The notes under the pieces were generated by a model that did not search any database, was not told where the DNA came from, and was given only the letters and a program-made list of their open reading frames with translations. 44,029 nucleotides of DNA from [Eubacterium] saphenum (GTDB taxonomy: Bacteria; Bacillota; Clostridia; Oscillospirales; Ruminococcaceae): assembly GCA_004554555.1 (NCBI GenBank), contig SFLN01000002.1, forward strand, positions 1-44,029, in the 5' to 3' direction. Shown here piece after piece: positions 1-7,457 of the stretch. A program made the translations under genes and the position numbers. The number at the start of each line of letters is the position of its first letter. Within the stretch, counting starts at the first letter, position 1.

Positions 1-1
1 T

Positions 2-325
2 TCTATTGATTTTCTGCTTGTATCCTGCGGAGGCGGTATGACAATGTTCGAGGAATGTAATGTAACCGAAAAAGAGATAATGCTTGATTATCAGGCAGTT
101 ATTGATTACATTAAGGAAGACCTTGGCGTAACAGTAGGCGAGAAGTATTCGGCGCCTTCGGGCTGCGGAAGAATTAAGGTAGTTTCGCAAGCCGTCTTGG
201 ACGAAGAGAAACCCGATTCCACCGATACCGAAAATCCCTCCACAGGCGCAACAATCAGCCTCATTCCCTTGATAGCTGCTGCGGTTATGCTTGTGGCGTG
301 CCGCAAAAGAAATTGTTCAAGGTGA
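2..325 (+). CDS. 5'-nucleotidase/metallophosphatase, C-terminal end (partial), sortase-type tail
   Basis: Only the 3' end is in the window; the frame is open to the left edge, so the ATG at 38 is probably internal. The visible residues S-I-D-F-L-L-V-S-C-G-G-G-M-T-M-F, then LDYQAVIDYIKE and GRI, resemble the end of the 5'-nucleotidase C-terminal domain, whose usual form is TNDFLAxGGDGYxMF. This family hydrolyses extracellular nucleotides. The last 35 residues hold NPSTG, a hydrophobic stretch (ISLIPLIAAAVMLVA) and a basic RKR tail. This fits a sortase cell-wall sorting signal of the NPxTG kind, so the protein is probably surface-anchored. Family assignment rests on a short segment; the tail is the firmer call. 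Confidence 0.6.
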   Translation, partial: SIDFLLVSCGGGMTMFEECNVTEKEIMLDYQAVIDYIKEDLGVTVGEKYSAPSGCGRIKVVSQAVLDEEKPDSTDTENPSTGATISLIPLIAAAVMLVACRKRNCSR

Positions 326-472
326 GGGCTGATGCCGAATATGGATTTCTGACCACAAATCCGTATAATTTTTAGTTCAGAAACCAAAGGTACTGCAAAA
401 ACCGTCCCGATAAACAAAAAGCCATCCTCGAAAAAGGGGGTTTTTTTGCACGCTCAAAGGTTGTGAGATACT
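326..472. other. Intergenic stretch before the repeat array
   Basis: No gene is seen. There is an inverted pair TTTCTGA (346-352) and TCAGAAA (377-383) around a TATAAT (364-369) that lacks a good -35. At 419-447 an A-rich arm with CCTC, a short loop and GGGGG followed by seven T could be a weak terminator for the upstream gene. Confidence 0.35.
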
Positions 473-565
473 CTGTGAGATTGTGACTGAAAAGATTTTC
501 GCTTGCGGGCACAAAAATCGCTCCTAGAAGATACTAGAGGCGAAATTGGGTGCAGCGTCACGCTG
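473..565 (+). repeat. Structured repeat, tandem copy 1
   Basis: First of two 93-bp tandem units; 'CTGTGAGATTGTGACTGA' opens both. Three potential hairpins can be drawn: A, GATTTT...AAAATC around a GC-rich loop (494-519); B, arms 518-527 and 534-543; C, GCAGCG-TCA-CGCTGC (552-566). A shorter third copy lies at 33476-33550. No coding potential is likely and no transposase is nearby. Confidence 0.8.
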
Positions 566-660
566 CTGTGAGATTGTGACTGAATAGATTTTCGCTTGCG
601 GGCACAAAAATCGCTCCTAGATGAAACTAGGAGCGGAAAAGGGTACAGCGTCACGCTGCT
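566..660 (+). repeat. Structured repeat, tandem copy 2, abutting the tRNA-Ser 3' end
   Basis: Second 93-bp unit, offset exactly 93 bp from the first. Hairpin B here (611-620 with 627-636) is paired throughout with one G-U; it has changed from U·G to U-A and from C×A to C-G relative to copy 1, so the stem is conserved while the bases vary. Hairpin C (646-658) touches the CCA end of the tRNA-Ser. Read on the minus strand it is a short stem followed by TTTT a few bases on, so it may serve as the tRNA terminator. Confidence 0.8.
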
Positions 661-748
661 GGCGGAGAGGAAGGGATTCGAACCCTTGTGGGATTGCTCC
701 CAAACGGTTTTCAAGACCGCCTCGTTATGACCACTTCGATACCTCTCC
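660..748 (-). tRNA. tRNA-Ser (UGA anticodon)
   Basis: The minus strand reads GGAGAGG...CCTCTCC-G-CCA, giving a perfect 7-bp acceptor stem, discriminator G and an encoded CCA (660-662). The anticodon stem CGGT/ACCG encloses the loop CTTGAAA, so the anticodon is TGA. The T arm contains GGTTCGAATCC, and a long variable arm typical of class II tRNAs is present. Total length 89 nt. It has its own promoter at 764-792. Confidence 0.96.
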
Positions 749-763
749 ACATTTAACTTATAC

Positions 764-792
764 ATTTTACCACATTTTCGTCGTTTTGTCAA
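764..792 (-). promoter_or_regulatory. tRNA-Ser promoter
   Basis: On the minus strand TTGACA (787-792), a 17-bp spacer and TAAAAT (764-769). The -10 lies about 15 bp before the mature tRNA 5' end. Confidence 0.8.
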
Positions 793-800
793 GGGCTTTT

Positions 801-832
801 GCAAAAAATGTCCGCGAAATTTCACGGACATT
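801..832 (-). terminator. Terminator of the ATP-grasp/eno transcript
   Basis: On the minus strand AATGTCCG, a 10-nt loop, CGGACATT, then a run of T. It lies after the degenerate enolase fragment, so eno transcripts should read through that fragment before stopping. Confidence 0.8.
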
Positions 833-837
833 TTGCT

Positions 838-1231
838 TTATCTCATCACATTAAACGCCGCCATCTGCGGGTATTTCGCGGATTTTCCAAGCTCCTCTTC
901 GATGCGGAGCAGGCGGTTGTACTTCTCGACGCGCTCCGAGCGGGACGGCGCGCCCGTCTTGATTTGGCAGGTGTTGAGGGCAACGGCGAGGTCAGCGATT
1001 GTCGTGTCGGCGCCAGGCAAGCCTGGACTTATCCAGGGGTAGGCTCAGAATTATTTCTTTGTTTTCTCACGCCACCGGTTTGAAGAACTGATTGGTCACG
1101 ACATTACACCCGAGCAGTGCGAAGAAATTGCGGTGTAATGCGCTTTGTGAGCCATTTTTATCGCTTCGACAGTTTCGGATACCGTGCCGATTTGGTTGAG
1201 TTTAATCAGAACCGAGTTCGCCGCACCGAGC
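838..1231 (-). pseudogene. Duplicated, interrupted 3' fragment of enolase
   Basis: This repeats the 3' part of the intact eno gene next to it. 838-1010 matches 1239-1411 with roughly 4% differences, and 1107-1231 matches the following part with roughly 9%. It keeps the terminal residues AAFNVMR and the same stop. Between the two parts about 94 bp of unrelated sequence replaces a few bases. Reading in from the upstream part meets a stop just after S-G-V-M-S. Arg of the conserved SHRSGET motif is Cys here. It cannot encode an enolase; it is a decayed tandem duplicate lying only 7 bp after the true eno stop. Confidence 0.9.
1013..1106. other. Foreign 94-bp segment inside the enolase fragment
   Basis: It has no match in intact eno. 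It carries CCAGG and CCTGG motifs that can form two mutually exclusive small hairpins (1013-1036). No transposase, target duplication or second copy was seen in the window. Confidence 0.6.
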
Positions 1232-1238
1232 GATTTTT

Positions 1239-2537
1239 TTATCTCATCACATTAAACGCCGCCATCTGCGGGTATTTCGCGGCTTTTCCAAGCTCCTCTT
1301 CAATTCGGAGCAGGCGGTTGTACTTCTCAACGCGCTCCGAGCGGGACGGCGCGCCCGTCTTGATTTGGCAGGTGTTGAGCGCAACAGCGAGGTCGGCGAT
1401 TGTCGTGTCTGCGGTTTCACCCGAGCGGTGCGAGGAAATCGCGGTGTAATGCGCTTTGTGTGCCATTTTTATCGCTTCGACTGTTTCCGAAACCGTGCCG
1501 ATTTGGTTGAGCTTAATCAGAACCGAATTTCCCGCGCCGAGCGAAATTCCCTTTTTGATGCGCTCGGTGTTGGTGACGAACAAATCGTCTCCGACAAGCT
1601 GAACGCGCTCCCCAAGTCGCTTTGTGAGCACCTGCCAGCCTTCCCAATCCTCTTCGTCAAGCGCGTCCTCAATCGAAATAATCGGGTACTTGTTCACCAA
1701 ATTTTCCCAGTGAGAGATAAGCTCCATTGACGTGAACTTCGTCTTCGCTTTTGGGAGAACGTACTCGCCCTTGACCTCGCCCTTCCACTCGCTTGCGGCG
1801 GCGTCCATCGCCAGCATAAAGTCCTTCTCGGGCTTGTAGCCTGCCTTCTCGACCGCTTCAAGAATACACTCAATCGTTTCCTCATCGCTCGACAAATCGG
1901 GTGCAAAACCACCCTCATCGCCGACCGATGTTGCCAAGCCGCGTGATTTGAGGATAGCTGCAAGCGCGTGAAATACCTCCGAGCACTGCCGCAGCGCTTC
2001 CTTGAAACAACACGCGCCGACCGGCATTATCATAAATTCCTGCACGTCCACGGTATTTGCCGCGTGCGCGCCGCCGTTCAGAATGTTCATCATCGGCACA
2101 GGAAGCGTGTTCCCCGAAATTCCGCCGAGAAAACGGTAAAGCGGCAGTTCAAGCGAATACGCCGCGGCTCTTGCGCAGGCGATTGATGTTGCAAGAATTG
2201 CGTTTGCACCGAGATTTGACTTGTCCGCAGTGCCGTCCGCCTTCAGCATTGCCTCGTCAACAGCGTAGGTGTCCGCGCTGTCCAGCCCGCAAACCGCTTT
2301 GTTAAGCGCTTCGCTGATGTTTGCGGCAGCCTTTGACGTGCCTTTTCCATTGTAACGGTTCTTGTCGTTATCACGCAGTTCCAGTGCTTCAAACTTTCCC
2401 GTTGAAGCACCGCTCGGTGCTGCCCCGAAAGCAACCGTGCCGTCCGCGAGGTGAACCTCGGCTTCTACCGTGGGATTGCCGCGCGAGTCGAGAATTTCCC
2501 GCCCGATAACCTTTTCGATTGACGTTGTGTAATACAT
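1239..2537 (-). CDS. eno: Enolase (phosphopyruvate hydratase)
   Basis: Cytosolic glycolytic enzyme that converts 2-phosphoglycerate to phosphoenolpyruvate. 432 residues, the usual family length. The N-terminal domain opens with IEKVIGREILDSRGNPTVEAEV. Family motifs are present: GGFAPDL, the Mg-binding segments (AMDAAAS, SIEDALDEEDW, VGDDLFVTN), VLIKLNQIGTVSE with the catalytic Lys, and SHRSGETADTTIADLAVAL. The start at 2537 is preferred because GGGAGGAT lies just upstream; a longer frame to 2594 adds 19 unrelated residues and lacks a ribosome site. It lies 53 bp after the ATP-grasp gene with no terminator between, so the two are probably co-transcribed. Its 3' end has been duplicated downstream. 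Confidence 0.97.
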   Translation of the reverse strand: MYYTTSIEKVIGREILDSRGNPTVEAEVHLADGTVAFGAAPSGASTGKFEALELRDNDKNRYNGKGTSKAAANISEALNKAVCGLDSADTYAVDEAMLKADGTADKSNLGANAILATSIACARAAAYSLELPLYRFLGGISGNTLPVPMMNILNGGAHAANTVDVQEFMIMPVGACCFKEALRQCSEVFHALAAILKSRGLATSVGDEGGFAPDLSSDEETIECILEAVEKAGYKPEKDFMLAMDAAASEWKGEVKGEYVLPKAKTKFTSMELISHWENLVNKYPIISIEDALDEEDWEGWQVLTKRLGERVQLVGDDLFVTNTERIKKGISLGAGNSVLIKLNQIGTVSETVEAIKMAHKAHYTAISSHRSGETADTTIADLAVALNTCQIKTGAPSRSERVEKYNRLLRIEEELGKAAKYPQMAAFNVMR

Positions 2538-2590
2538 AAAAATCCTCCCAAAAGTTTTTCTAGTAGTGTAACTCTCGGGAGTGGTTTTAT

Positions 2591-3613
2591 TCACTTTTTG
2601 AAGAAATCCTTTCCGACAATCTCCTCGAAGCGCGGTTTTATGCCCGTCTTTTCCTCAAGGTGACCGTAATTCTGAACCATATCATAGCTCGGGAGAGTGT
2701 TTCCCTCGACAAGCACGGGTTTATCGGGAGTTATCGCGACGTCCCAGCCTATGTAGCCGACCTGCGGGATAACCTCGGCTGCTTTTTTGCACATCTCAAC
2801 CGCCTCGTTAAACAGCGGTATCTTGAAACCGTTGAACACGGTTTTGGAGAACGGGTGCGCGTCGTAGTAAACGCTTGTTGCATCGCACCACGCGGGTTTT
2901 CGGATAACGCCGTCCGCGCCGACCGCCGTATACATACCGCCGCTGCAAATGTTATCGACAACCTCTTTGCCGTTGCTCATTCGCACCAGCGCGTACATAA
3001 AATGCGTTTTTCCGTTGTAATTGAGCGTGACCATTCGGATTGTGTTGATTGAACTCGGCGAAAGCTCGTTCATTTTCTCGTGCTGAACGATAGCCTCTTC
3101 CGCGAGATACTGCCCGTTTTTCATCAGCCTGTCGTACAGCGCCGCAAAATCCGTGTTCTCGTCAACAGCTTCGCGCGTGATACCGCTTCCGCCGAACGCG
3201 TTGAGCGGCTTTGCAAAGAAGCAAGTCTTGCCCTCGCAGAACTTTTTCAAGCCTTCAACTCCCGCTGTTCTCACGTCAAGAAAATCTCTCCCGATAAACT
3301 CGGAGAACTTCTCGTCAAACTCCAGCTTGTCGTCGAAAAAGTGAAAAAACTCCTTGCTGTTGAGCGCGTGAGAGAGCTTCAGATTGTCGTTCATCGTCAT
3401 AAAAGTTTGGCGCTTTTTGCCCTTAATCAGCGCGAAACCGAAAACGTGATAATCGAGATACCCGACCGAGTATCTGAAAATGCACCAAATCATATCAAAG
3501 AACATCACAAAGCGGTTTTTGCCCGTTTCCTTGTGTATCAGGTCAATCTGCCTGAACATTCGCTTGAAGCTGCCGCCGCCGAGTCTGCGGAAAAATGTTT
3601 TTAGCTTTCCCAT
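2591..3613 (-). CDS. Sugar-transfer-associated ATP-grasp family protein
   Basis: 340 residues, no signal peptide. The first half holds LIHKETGKNRFVMFFDMIWC and GYLDY; the second has ATP-grasp-like elements: FAKPLNAFGGSGI (nucleotide-binding Lys/Gly segment), LAEEAIVQHEKMNELSPSSINTIRM, and GYIGWDVAITPDKPVLVEGN, where Glu and Asn fit the metal-binding end of the fold. This matches the family called sugar-transfer-associated ATP-grasp or alpha-L-glutamate ligase-related. Such proteins are thought to join a carboxylate to an amine or similar group, often near surface-polysaccharide genes, but no substrate can be inferred here. The start at 3613 has AAAAGGAGTT upstream and follows a strong promoter (3644-3672). 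It is first in the transcript with eno. Confidence 0.75.
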   Translation of the reverse strand: MGKLKTFFRRLGGGSFKRMFRQIDLIHKETGKNRFVMFFDMIWCIFRYSVGYLDYHVFGFALIKGKKRQTFMTMNDNLKLSHALNSKEFFHFFDDKLEFDEKFSEFIGRDFLDVRTAGVEGLKKFCEGKTCFFAKPLNAFGGSGITREAVDENTDFAALYDRLMKNGQYLAEEAIVQHEKMNELSPSSINTIRMVTLNYNGKTHFMYALVRMSNGKEVVDNICSGGMYTAVGADGVIRKPAWCDATSVYYDAHPFSKTVFNGFKIPLFNEAVEMCKKAAEVIPQVGYIGWDVAITPDKPVLVEGNTLPSYDMVQNYGHLEEKTGIKPRFEEIVGKDFFKK

Positions 3614-3643
3614 TTCTGAACTCCTTTTGTATAATACTTTTCT

Positions 3644-3672
3644 ATTATAGCACAAATCGCCGTGATTTTCAA
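3644..3672 (-). promoter_or_regulatory. Promoter of ATP-grasp/eno operon
   Basis: Minus strand TTGAAA (3667-3672), 17-bp spacer, TATAAT (3644-3649). It drives the ATP-grasp gene from about 30 bp upstream. Confidence 0.85.
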
Positions 3673-3683
3673 CCGATTTCCGA

Positions 3684-3710
3684 TAAAAAAATGGGCTGCC
3701 GAAGCAGCCC
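3684..3710 (-). terminator. glnN terminator
   Basis: Minus strand GGGCTGC-TTCG-GCAGCCC (3693-3710) followed by a run of T. It separates glnN from the next promoter. Confidence 0.9.
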
Positions 3711-3741
3711 GAAAAGAAAAGGGAGCGGGAATTTATTGTTA

Positions 3742-3769
3742 TCGGAGAACAGCCGAAGCTATTCTCCGA
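3742..3769 (-). other. Second UUCG hairpin after glnN
   Basis: A 12-bp stem (one G-U) with a UUCG tetraloop lies 12 bp after the glnN stop and before the terminator. It lacks a T tract, so a 3'-end stabilising role is more likely than termination. Confidence 0.6.
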
Positions 3770-3781
3770 GAACTAACTTTT

Positions 3782-5884
3782 TTATACGTTGAACAAAAGC
3801 TCGTCGTAGGTCGGATACGGCCAGTCTTTCTCGCCGACGATGGTTTCAAGCTCGTCTGCAACAGCGCGGAGGCTCTGCATAAGGCTGAATACCTCGTCGT
3901 GATAGAAGCGAGCCTTCTGCTCCTCGCCCTCGACAGCCTGCGCCTTAACAACAGTGTCGGACAGCTGAGCAGCCTTTTCACTGAGCGCAGCGGTGAGGTC
4001 GTTAACCTTCTTTGCGGTCGCCATTTCAACGGTCGGCTCAAGTCCGACAGCCTTCTTGCTTGCCGCAATATCGCAGATTTCCTTGCCGAACTTCATAACC
4101 GCGGGCAAAATCTCTGTCTTTGCCATATCAGCAGCTGTCAGCGCTTCGATATTGATAACCTTGGAGTAGTTTTCAAGGAGGATTTCCTGTCTGGCGTGCA
4201 GCTCAACCTCGCTGTAAACGCCGAACTTCTTGAACAGCTTAACGTTCTTCTCAGCGGTGAGGCAAGGAATTGCGTCAACCGTGGACTTGAGGTTCAAAAG
4301 ACCGCGCTTTTCAGCCTCAACAGGCCACTCGTCGCCGTAACCGTTGCCGTTGAAGATAACTCTCTTGTGCTCGGTGATTGTCTTTACAAGCAAGTCGTGG
4401 AGCGCCTCGTTGAAGTTCTCCTCGCCCGCTTTCTCGAGTTCATCAGCAAACTCTGTGAGCGAATTTGCAACGATAGTGTTGAGGATTGTGTTCGGGCCGG
4501 CAATGTTGAGGTTCGAGCCGACCATTCTGAACTCGAACTTGTTGCCCGTGAACGCAAACGGAGAGGTTCTGTTTCTGTCGGTGCTGTCCTTCGGGAAGTC
4601 GGGCAGAGAGGAAACGCCGACGTTGAACATCTGCTTGCCGTTCGAGGTGTACTCCTTGCCCTCAACCAGCGCGTCAACAACCGCCTGCAGCTCTTCGCCG
4701 AGGAATATCGAGATGATAGCGGGAGGCGCTTCGTTTGCACCAAGACGGTGGTCGTTGCCGGGAGAAGCAACCGACAGTCTGAGCAGGTCGGAATATTCAT
4801 CAACAGCCTTGATAATCGCCGCAAGGAATGTCAGGAACTGCGCGTTCTGCATCGGCGATTTGCCGGGGTCGAGCAGGTTCTTGCCGTCATCGGTGGACAA
4901 GCTCCAGTTGTCGTGCTTGCCCGAGCCGTTAATTCCCGCGAAGGGCTTCTCGTGGAGCAGGCAAACCAAACCGTGCTCGAGAGCAACCTTCTTCATAAGC
5001 TCCATAGTGAGCTGGTTCTGGTCGGTTGCAAGGTTTGCGGGAGCGAAAATCGGTGCATTTTCGTGCTGTGCGGGAGCAACCTCGTTGTGCTTGGTCTTGG
5101 AGGTGATACCGAGCTTCCACAAACGTTCGTCCAAATCCTTCATATACTCGGCAACGCGGTCCTTGATGACGCCGAAATAATGGTCGTCAAGCTCCTGTCC
5201 CTTGGGTGCGGGAGCGCCGAAAAGCGTTCTGCCGGTGAAGATGAGGTCTTTTCTCTGGTCGTAGGTTTCCTTATTAACGAGGAAGTACTCCTGTTCAGCG
5301 CCGACTGTCGCAACAACGCGCTTTGAGGTGGTGTTGCCGAACAGCTTCAAAATGCGCAGCGCCGCGTCCGATACAACGTCCATCGAGCGCAGAAGCGGAG
5401 TTTTCTTGTCGAGCGCTTCGCCCGAATATGAATAGAATGCAGTCGGAATGTACAGCGAGCCGCCCTTTACAAACGCGTAAGAGGTGGGGTCCCAAGCGGT
5501 GTAGCCGCGCGCCTCAAATGTAGCTCTGATACCGCCCGAGGGGAAGCTCGAAGCGTCAGGCTCGCCCTTGATAAGCTCCTTGCCTGAGAACTCCATAATA
5601 ACCGTGCCGTCGCCGTTCGGTGAGATAAAGCTGTCGTGCTTCTCAGCGGTGATGCCGGTCATCGGCTGGAACCAGTGAGTGTAGTGCGTTGCGCCCTTCT
5701 CGATAGCCCAGTCCTTCATCGCGTTTGCCACGATATCAGCAATCGAGCTGTCAAGCTCCTTGCCCTCGGTCATCGTCTTTTTCAGCGCCTTGAACACGTT
5801 TTTCGGCAGTCTTTGCTGCATTGTTTCCTCGTTGAACACGTCAACGCCAAATTCAGCAACCACATCAAATTTCTTTTCTTCCAT
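3782..5884 (-). CDS. glnN: Glutamine synthetase type III
   Basis: ATP-dependent synthesis of glutamine from glutamate and ammonium in the cytosol. At 700 residues it is the long GSIII type, not the 440-470 residue GSI. Visible signatures: SFPSGGIRATFEARGYTAWD (GSIII N-terminal block), GAEQEYFLV (metal-binding Glu), NEVAPAQHENAPIF, GINGSGKHDNWS, and GNDHRLGANEAPPAII. The C-terminal extension ends WPYPTYDELLFNV. The start at 5884 has ACGGAGGAAC upstream. It is monocistronic: own promoter (5986-6014), a leader hairpin that looks like an attenuator (5914-5966) and its own terminator. Nitrogen-dependent control through the leader is an inference. Confidence 0.97.
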   Translation of the reverse strand: MEEKKFDVVAEFGVDVFNEETMQQRLPKNVFKALKKTMTEGKELDSSIADIVANAMKDWAIEKGATHYTHWFQPMTGITAEKHDSFISPNGDGTVIMEFSGKELIKGEPDASSFPSGGIRATFEARGYTAWDPTSYAFVKGGSLYIPTAFYSYSGEALDKKTPLLRSMDVVSDAALRILKLFGNTTSKRVVATVGAEQEYFLVNKETYDQRKDLIFTGRTLFGAPAPKGQELDDHYFGVIKDRVAEYMKDLDERLWKLGITSKTKHNEVAPAQHENAPIFAPANLATDQNQLTMELMKKVALEHGLVCLLHEKPFAGINGSGKHDNWSLSTDDGKNLLDPGKSPMQNAQFLTFLAAIIKAVDEYSDLLRLSVASPGNDHRLGANEAPPAIISIFLGEELQAVVDALVEGKEYTSNGKQMFNVGVSSLPDFPKDSTDRNRTSPFAFTGNKFEFRMVGSNLNIAGPNTILNTIVANSLTEFADELEKAGEENFNEALHDLLVKTITEHKRVIFNGNGYGDEWPVEAEKRGLLNLKSTVDAIPCLTAEKNVKLFKKFGVYSEVELHARQEILLENYSKVINIEALTAADMAKTEILPAVMKFGKEICDIAASKKAVGLEPTVEMATAKKVNDLTAALSEKAAQLSDTVVKAQAVEGEEQKARFYHDEVFSLMQSLRAVADELETIVGEKDWPYPTYDELLFNV

Positions 5885-5913
5885 TGTCCCGTTCCTCCGT
5901 AAAAATTTTTTTG

Positions 5914-5966
5914 ATAAAAAAAACGACGCCCGAAACGCAGGTTTGCCCTGCCCTCGAAACGTCGTT
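5914..5966 (-). promoter_or_regulatory. Attenuator-like hairpin in glnN leader
   Basis: The leader RNA can fold AACGACG...CGUCGUU (outer 7 bp), a middle part dominated by G-U pairs, and an apical stem GCAGG-GCAAA-CCUGC, followed by about eight U, all before the glnN start. This is the form of an intrinsic terminator inside a 5' UTR of about 95 nt. I looked for paired hexaloop hairpins of the ANTAR type and did not find them. Confidence 0.6.
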
Positions 5967-5985
5967 GTTTCCGAATTACAATTTA

Positions 5986-6014
5986 ATTATAGCCGAAAAT
6001 TCGCGTTTTGTCTA
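5986..6014 (-). promoter_or_regulatory. glnN promoter
   Basis: Minus strand TAGACA (6009-6014), 17-bp spacer, TATAAT (5986-5991). Confidence 0.75.
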
Positions 6015-6177
6015 TCGGATTTATAAACAAATTTGCAAAAATTTTTCGCAGTTTTTTAGAGCATTTTCCACAAAAATCTTTTCGAAAATGAAATTTCGGT
6101 ATTGAAAAAATTCTTATTAAGCGAAATTTACCGAGATTTTCTCCGAAATTTGCAAGTTGTGAAACATAGACTTTCAT

Positions 6178-6208
6178 AAAAATCTCCGAAGCCTTGACCT
6201 CGGAGATT
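6178..6208 (-). terminator. Terminator of the hrcA-dnaJ operon
   Basis: Minus strand AATCTCCG, loop, CGGAGATT, then TTTT. It lies just after the dnaJ stop. The AT-rich 6015-6177 between it and the glnN promoter holds nothing I can name. Confidence 0.85.
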
Positions 6209-6212
6209 TGTT

Positions 6213-7376
6213 TTATTTCTTCTCAAACTTTTCCTTAATCTTGTCGAAAAAGCTCTTGCGCTTTTCATAGTTCTTTTCACCAAGCTTTTCTTCAAACGCC
6301 AAAAGCGCGTCCTTCTGCGGTTTGGTGAGGTTTTTGGGAACCTCCACGCTTATTCTGACCATCTGGTCGCCGCGGCTGCCCTCGCTCTGCTGGAGGCGCT
6401 GAACACCCTTTCCGCGCAGTCTGAAAACGGTGCCGGGCTGCGTTCCCGCAGGAACGTTGTAGCTCACCTTGCCGTCAATCGTCGGCACCTCAATCTCCGC
6501 GCCAAGTGTTGCCTGCGCGTAAGTAATCGGGAAATCAATCCAGATATTGTAATCCTCGCGCTCGAAAACGGGGTCTGATTTCACGGAAATCTTGACCTTC
6601 AAATCACCGCGCGAGCCGCCGTTTGAACCAACAGAGCCCTGTCCGCGAACGTTCAGCAGCATTCCGTCATCGATACCCGCAGGAACCTTGACCGTAACGG
6701 TTTTGCGCTGGTTGACGCGCCCAGAGCCGCCGCACTTCCCGCACGGCTTTTCGATAATCTTGCCCTTTCCTCCGCACTTTGTACACGGTCTTTGGCTCTG
6801 CATCATTCCAAACATACTTCTCTGCTGAACCGTAACCACGCCTCTGCCGTTACAATCGGGACAGGTTTTCGTGGTGCTGCCCGCAGCCGCGCCCGTGCCG
6901 CCGCAGTCGGGGCACTCCTCGGTGCGGTTAATCGTAACATCGCGCGAAACGCCCTTGCAAGCGTCCATAAAGCTAATATCCAGCGACGAGGCAATATCCG
7001 CGCCTCTTCTCGGGGCATTCGCGCTCGATGAACGCGAGCTGAAGCCGCCGCCAAATCCGCCGAAGCCTCCGCCGAAGATATCGCTGAAGATATCGCTCAA
7101 ATCCACGCCGTCCATTCCGCCCGTGAAGTTCGAGCCGCCGCCGTAGCTTGAGTCAACGCCCGCAAATCCAAACTGGTCATAACGAGCGCGCTTGTCGGGG
7201 TCCGAAAGCACCTGGTTTGCCTCGTTTATCTCCTTGAACTTCTCCGCGGCAGTCGGGTCATCGGGGTTCAAGTCGGGGTGATACTGCTTCGCGAGCTTGC
7301 GGTAAGCCTTTTTGATTTCAGCGTCCGTTGCGCCCTTCTGCAGCCCTAAGACCTCATAATAATCTCTTTTTTCCAT
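6213..7376 (-). CDS. dnaJ: Chaperone protein DnaJ
   Basis: Hsp40 co-chaperone that stimulates the DnaK ATPase and delivers unfolded clients. 387 residues with the full type I layout: J domain (about 1-70, with HPD in KQYHPDLNPDD), a Gly/Phe-rich linker (about 80-125), and four CxxCxGxG zinc repeats (CPDCGGTG, CPDCNGRG, CTKCGGKG, CGKCGGSG), followed by the C-terminal substrate-binding domains. Last gene of the heat-shock operon, 81 bp after dnaK. Confidence 0.97.
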   Translation of the reverse strand: MEKRDYYEVLGLQKGATDAEIKKAYRKLAKQYHPDLNPDDPTAAEKFKEINEANQVLSDPDKRARYDQFGFAGVDSSYGGGSNFTGGMDGVDLSDIFSDIFGGGFGGFGGGFSSRSSSANAPRRGADIASSLDISFMDACKGVSRDVTINRTEECPDCGGTGAAAGSTTKTCPDCNGRGVVTVQQRSMFGMMQSQRPCTKCGGKGKIIEKPCGKCGGSGRVNQRKTVTVKVPAGIDDGMLLNVRGQGSVGSNGGSRGDLKVKISVKSDPVFEREDYNIWIDFPITYAQATLGAEIEVPTIDGKVSYNVPAGTQPGTVFRLRGKGVQRLQQSEGSRGDQMVRISVEVPKNLTKPQKDALLAFEEKLGEKNYEKRKSFFDKIKEKFEKK

Positions 7377-7407
7377 AAAATCATCTTTCCTAACTTAATC
7401 AAGACAA

Positions 7408-7432
7408 CGCCCTGCGTTTTTCCCGCAAGGCG
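7408..7432 (-). other. Hairpin between dnaK and dnaJ
   Basis: Minus strand CGCCTTGCG, 7-nt loop, CGCAGGGCG (nine pairs, one G-U) without a convincing T tract. It may reduce dnaJ output or mark an mRNA processing site. Confidence 0.45.
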
Positions 7433-7457
7433 ATGCCCCGATTGATTGTGAAAAAAC

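Noticed and set aside
473..660. CRISPR array
   Set aside because: Only two units, no spacer-repeat alternation and no cas genes.
454..831. Minus-strand frame across the tandem repeat, giving a repeated 31-residue unit
   Set aside because: The unit is 93 bp, so a frame stays open by chance; it also runs through the tRNA-Ser. The RNA structure and position speak for a non-coding repeat.
1013..1106. Insertion sequence in the enolase fragment
   Set aside because: Too short for a transposase, no clear terminal inverted repeats or target duplication; kept only as an insert of unknown nature.
3662..5326. Long open frame (554 codons) opposite glnN
   Set aside because: It is antisense to an intact, clearly recognised GSIII gene; such frames arise from GC-rich third positions. 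No ribosome site or protein family seen.
5914..5966. ANTAR-responsive or glutamine riboswitch leader of glnN
   Set aside because: No pair of hexaloop hairpins, and no match to the known glnA RNA core as I remember it; only a terminator-like stem is supported.
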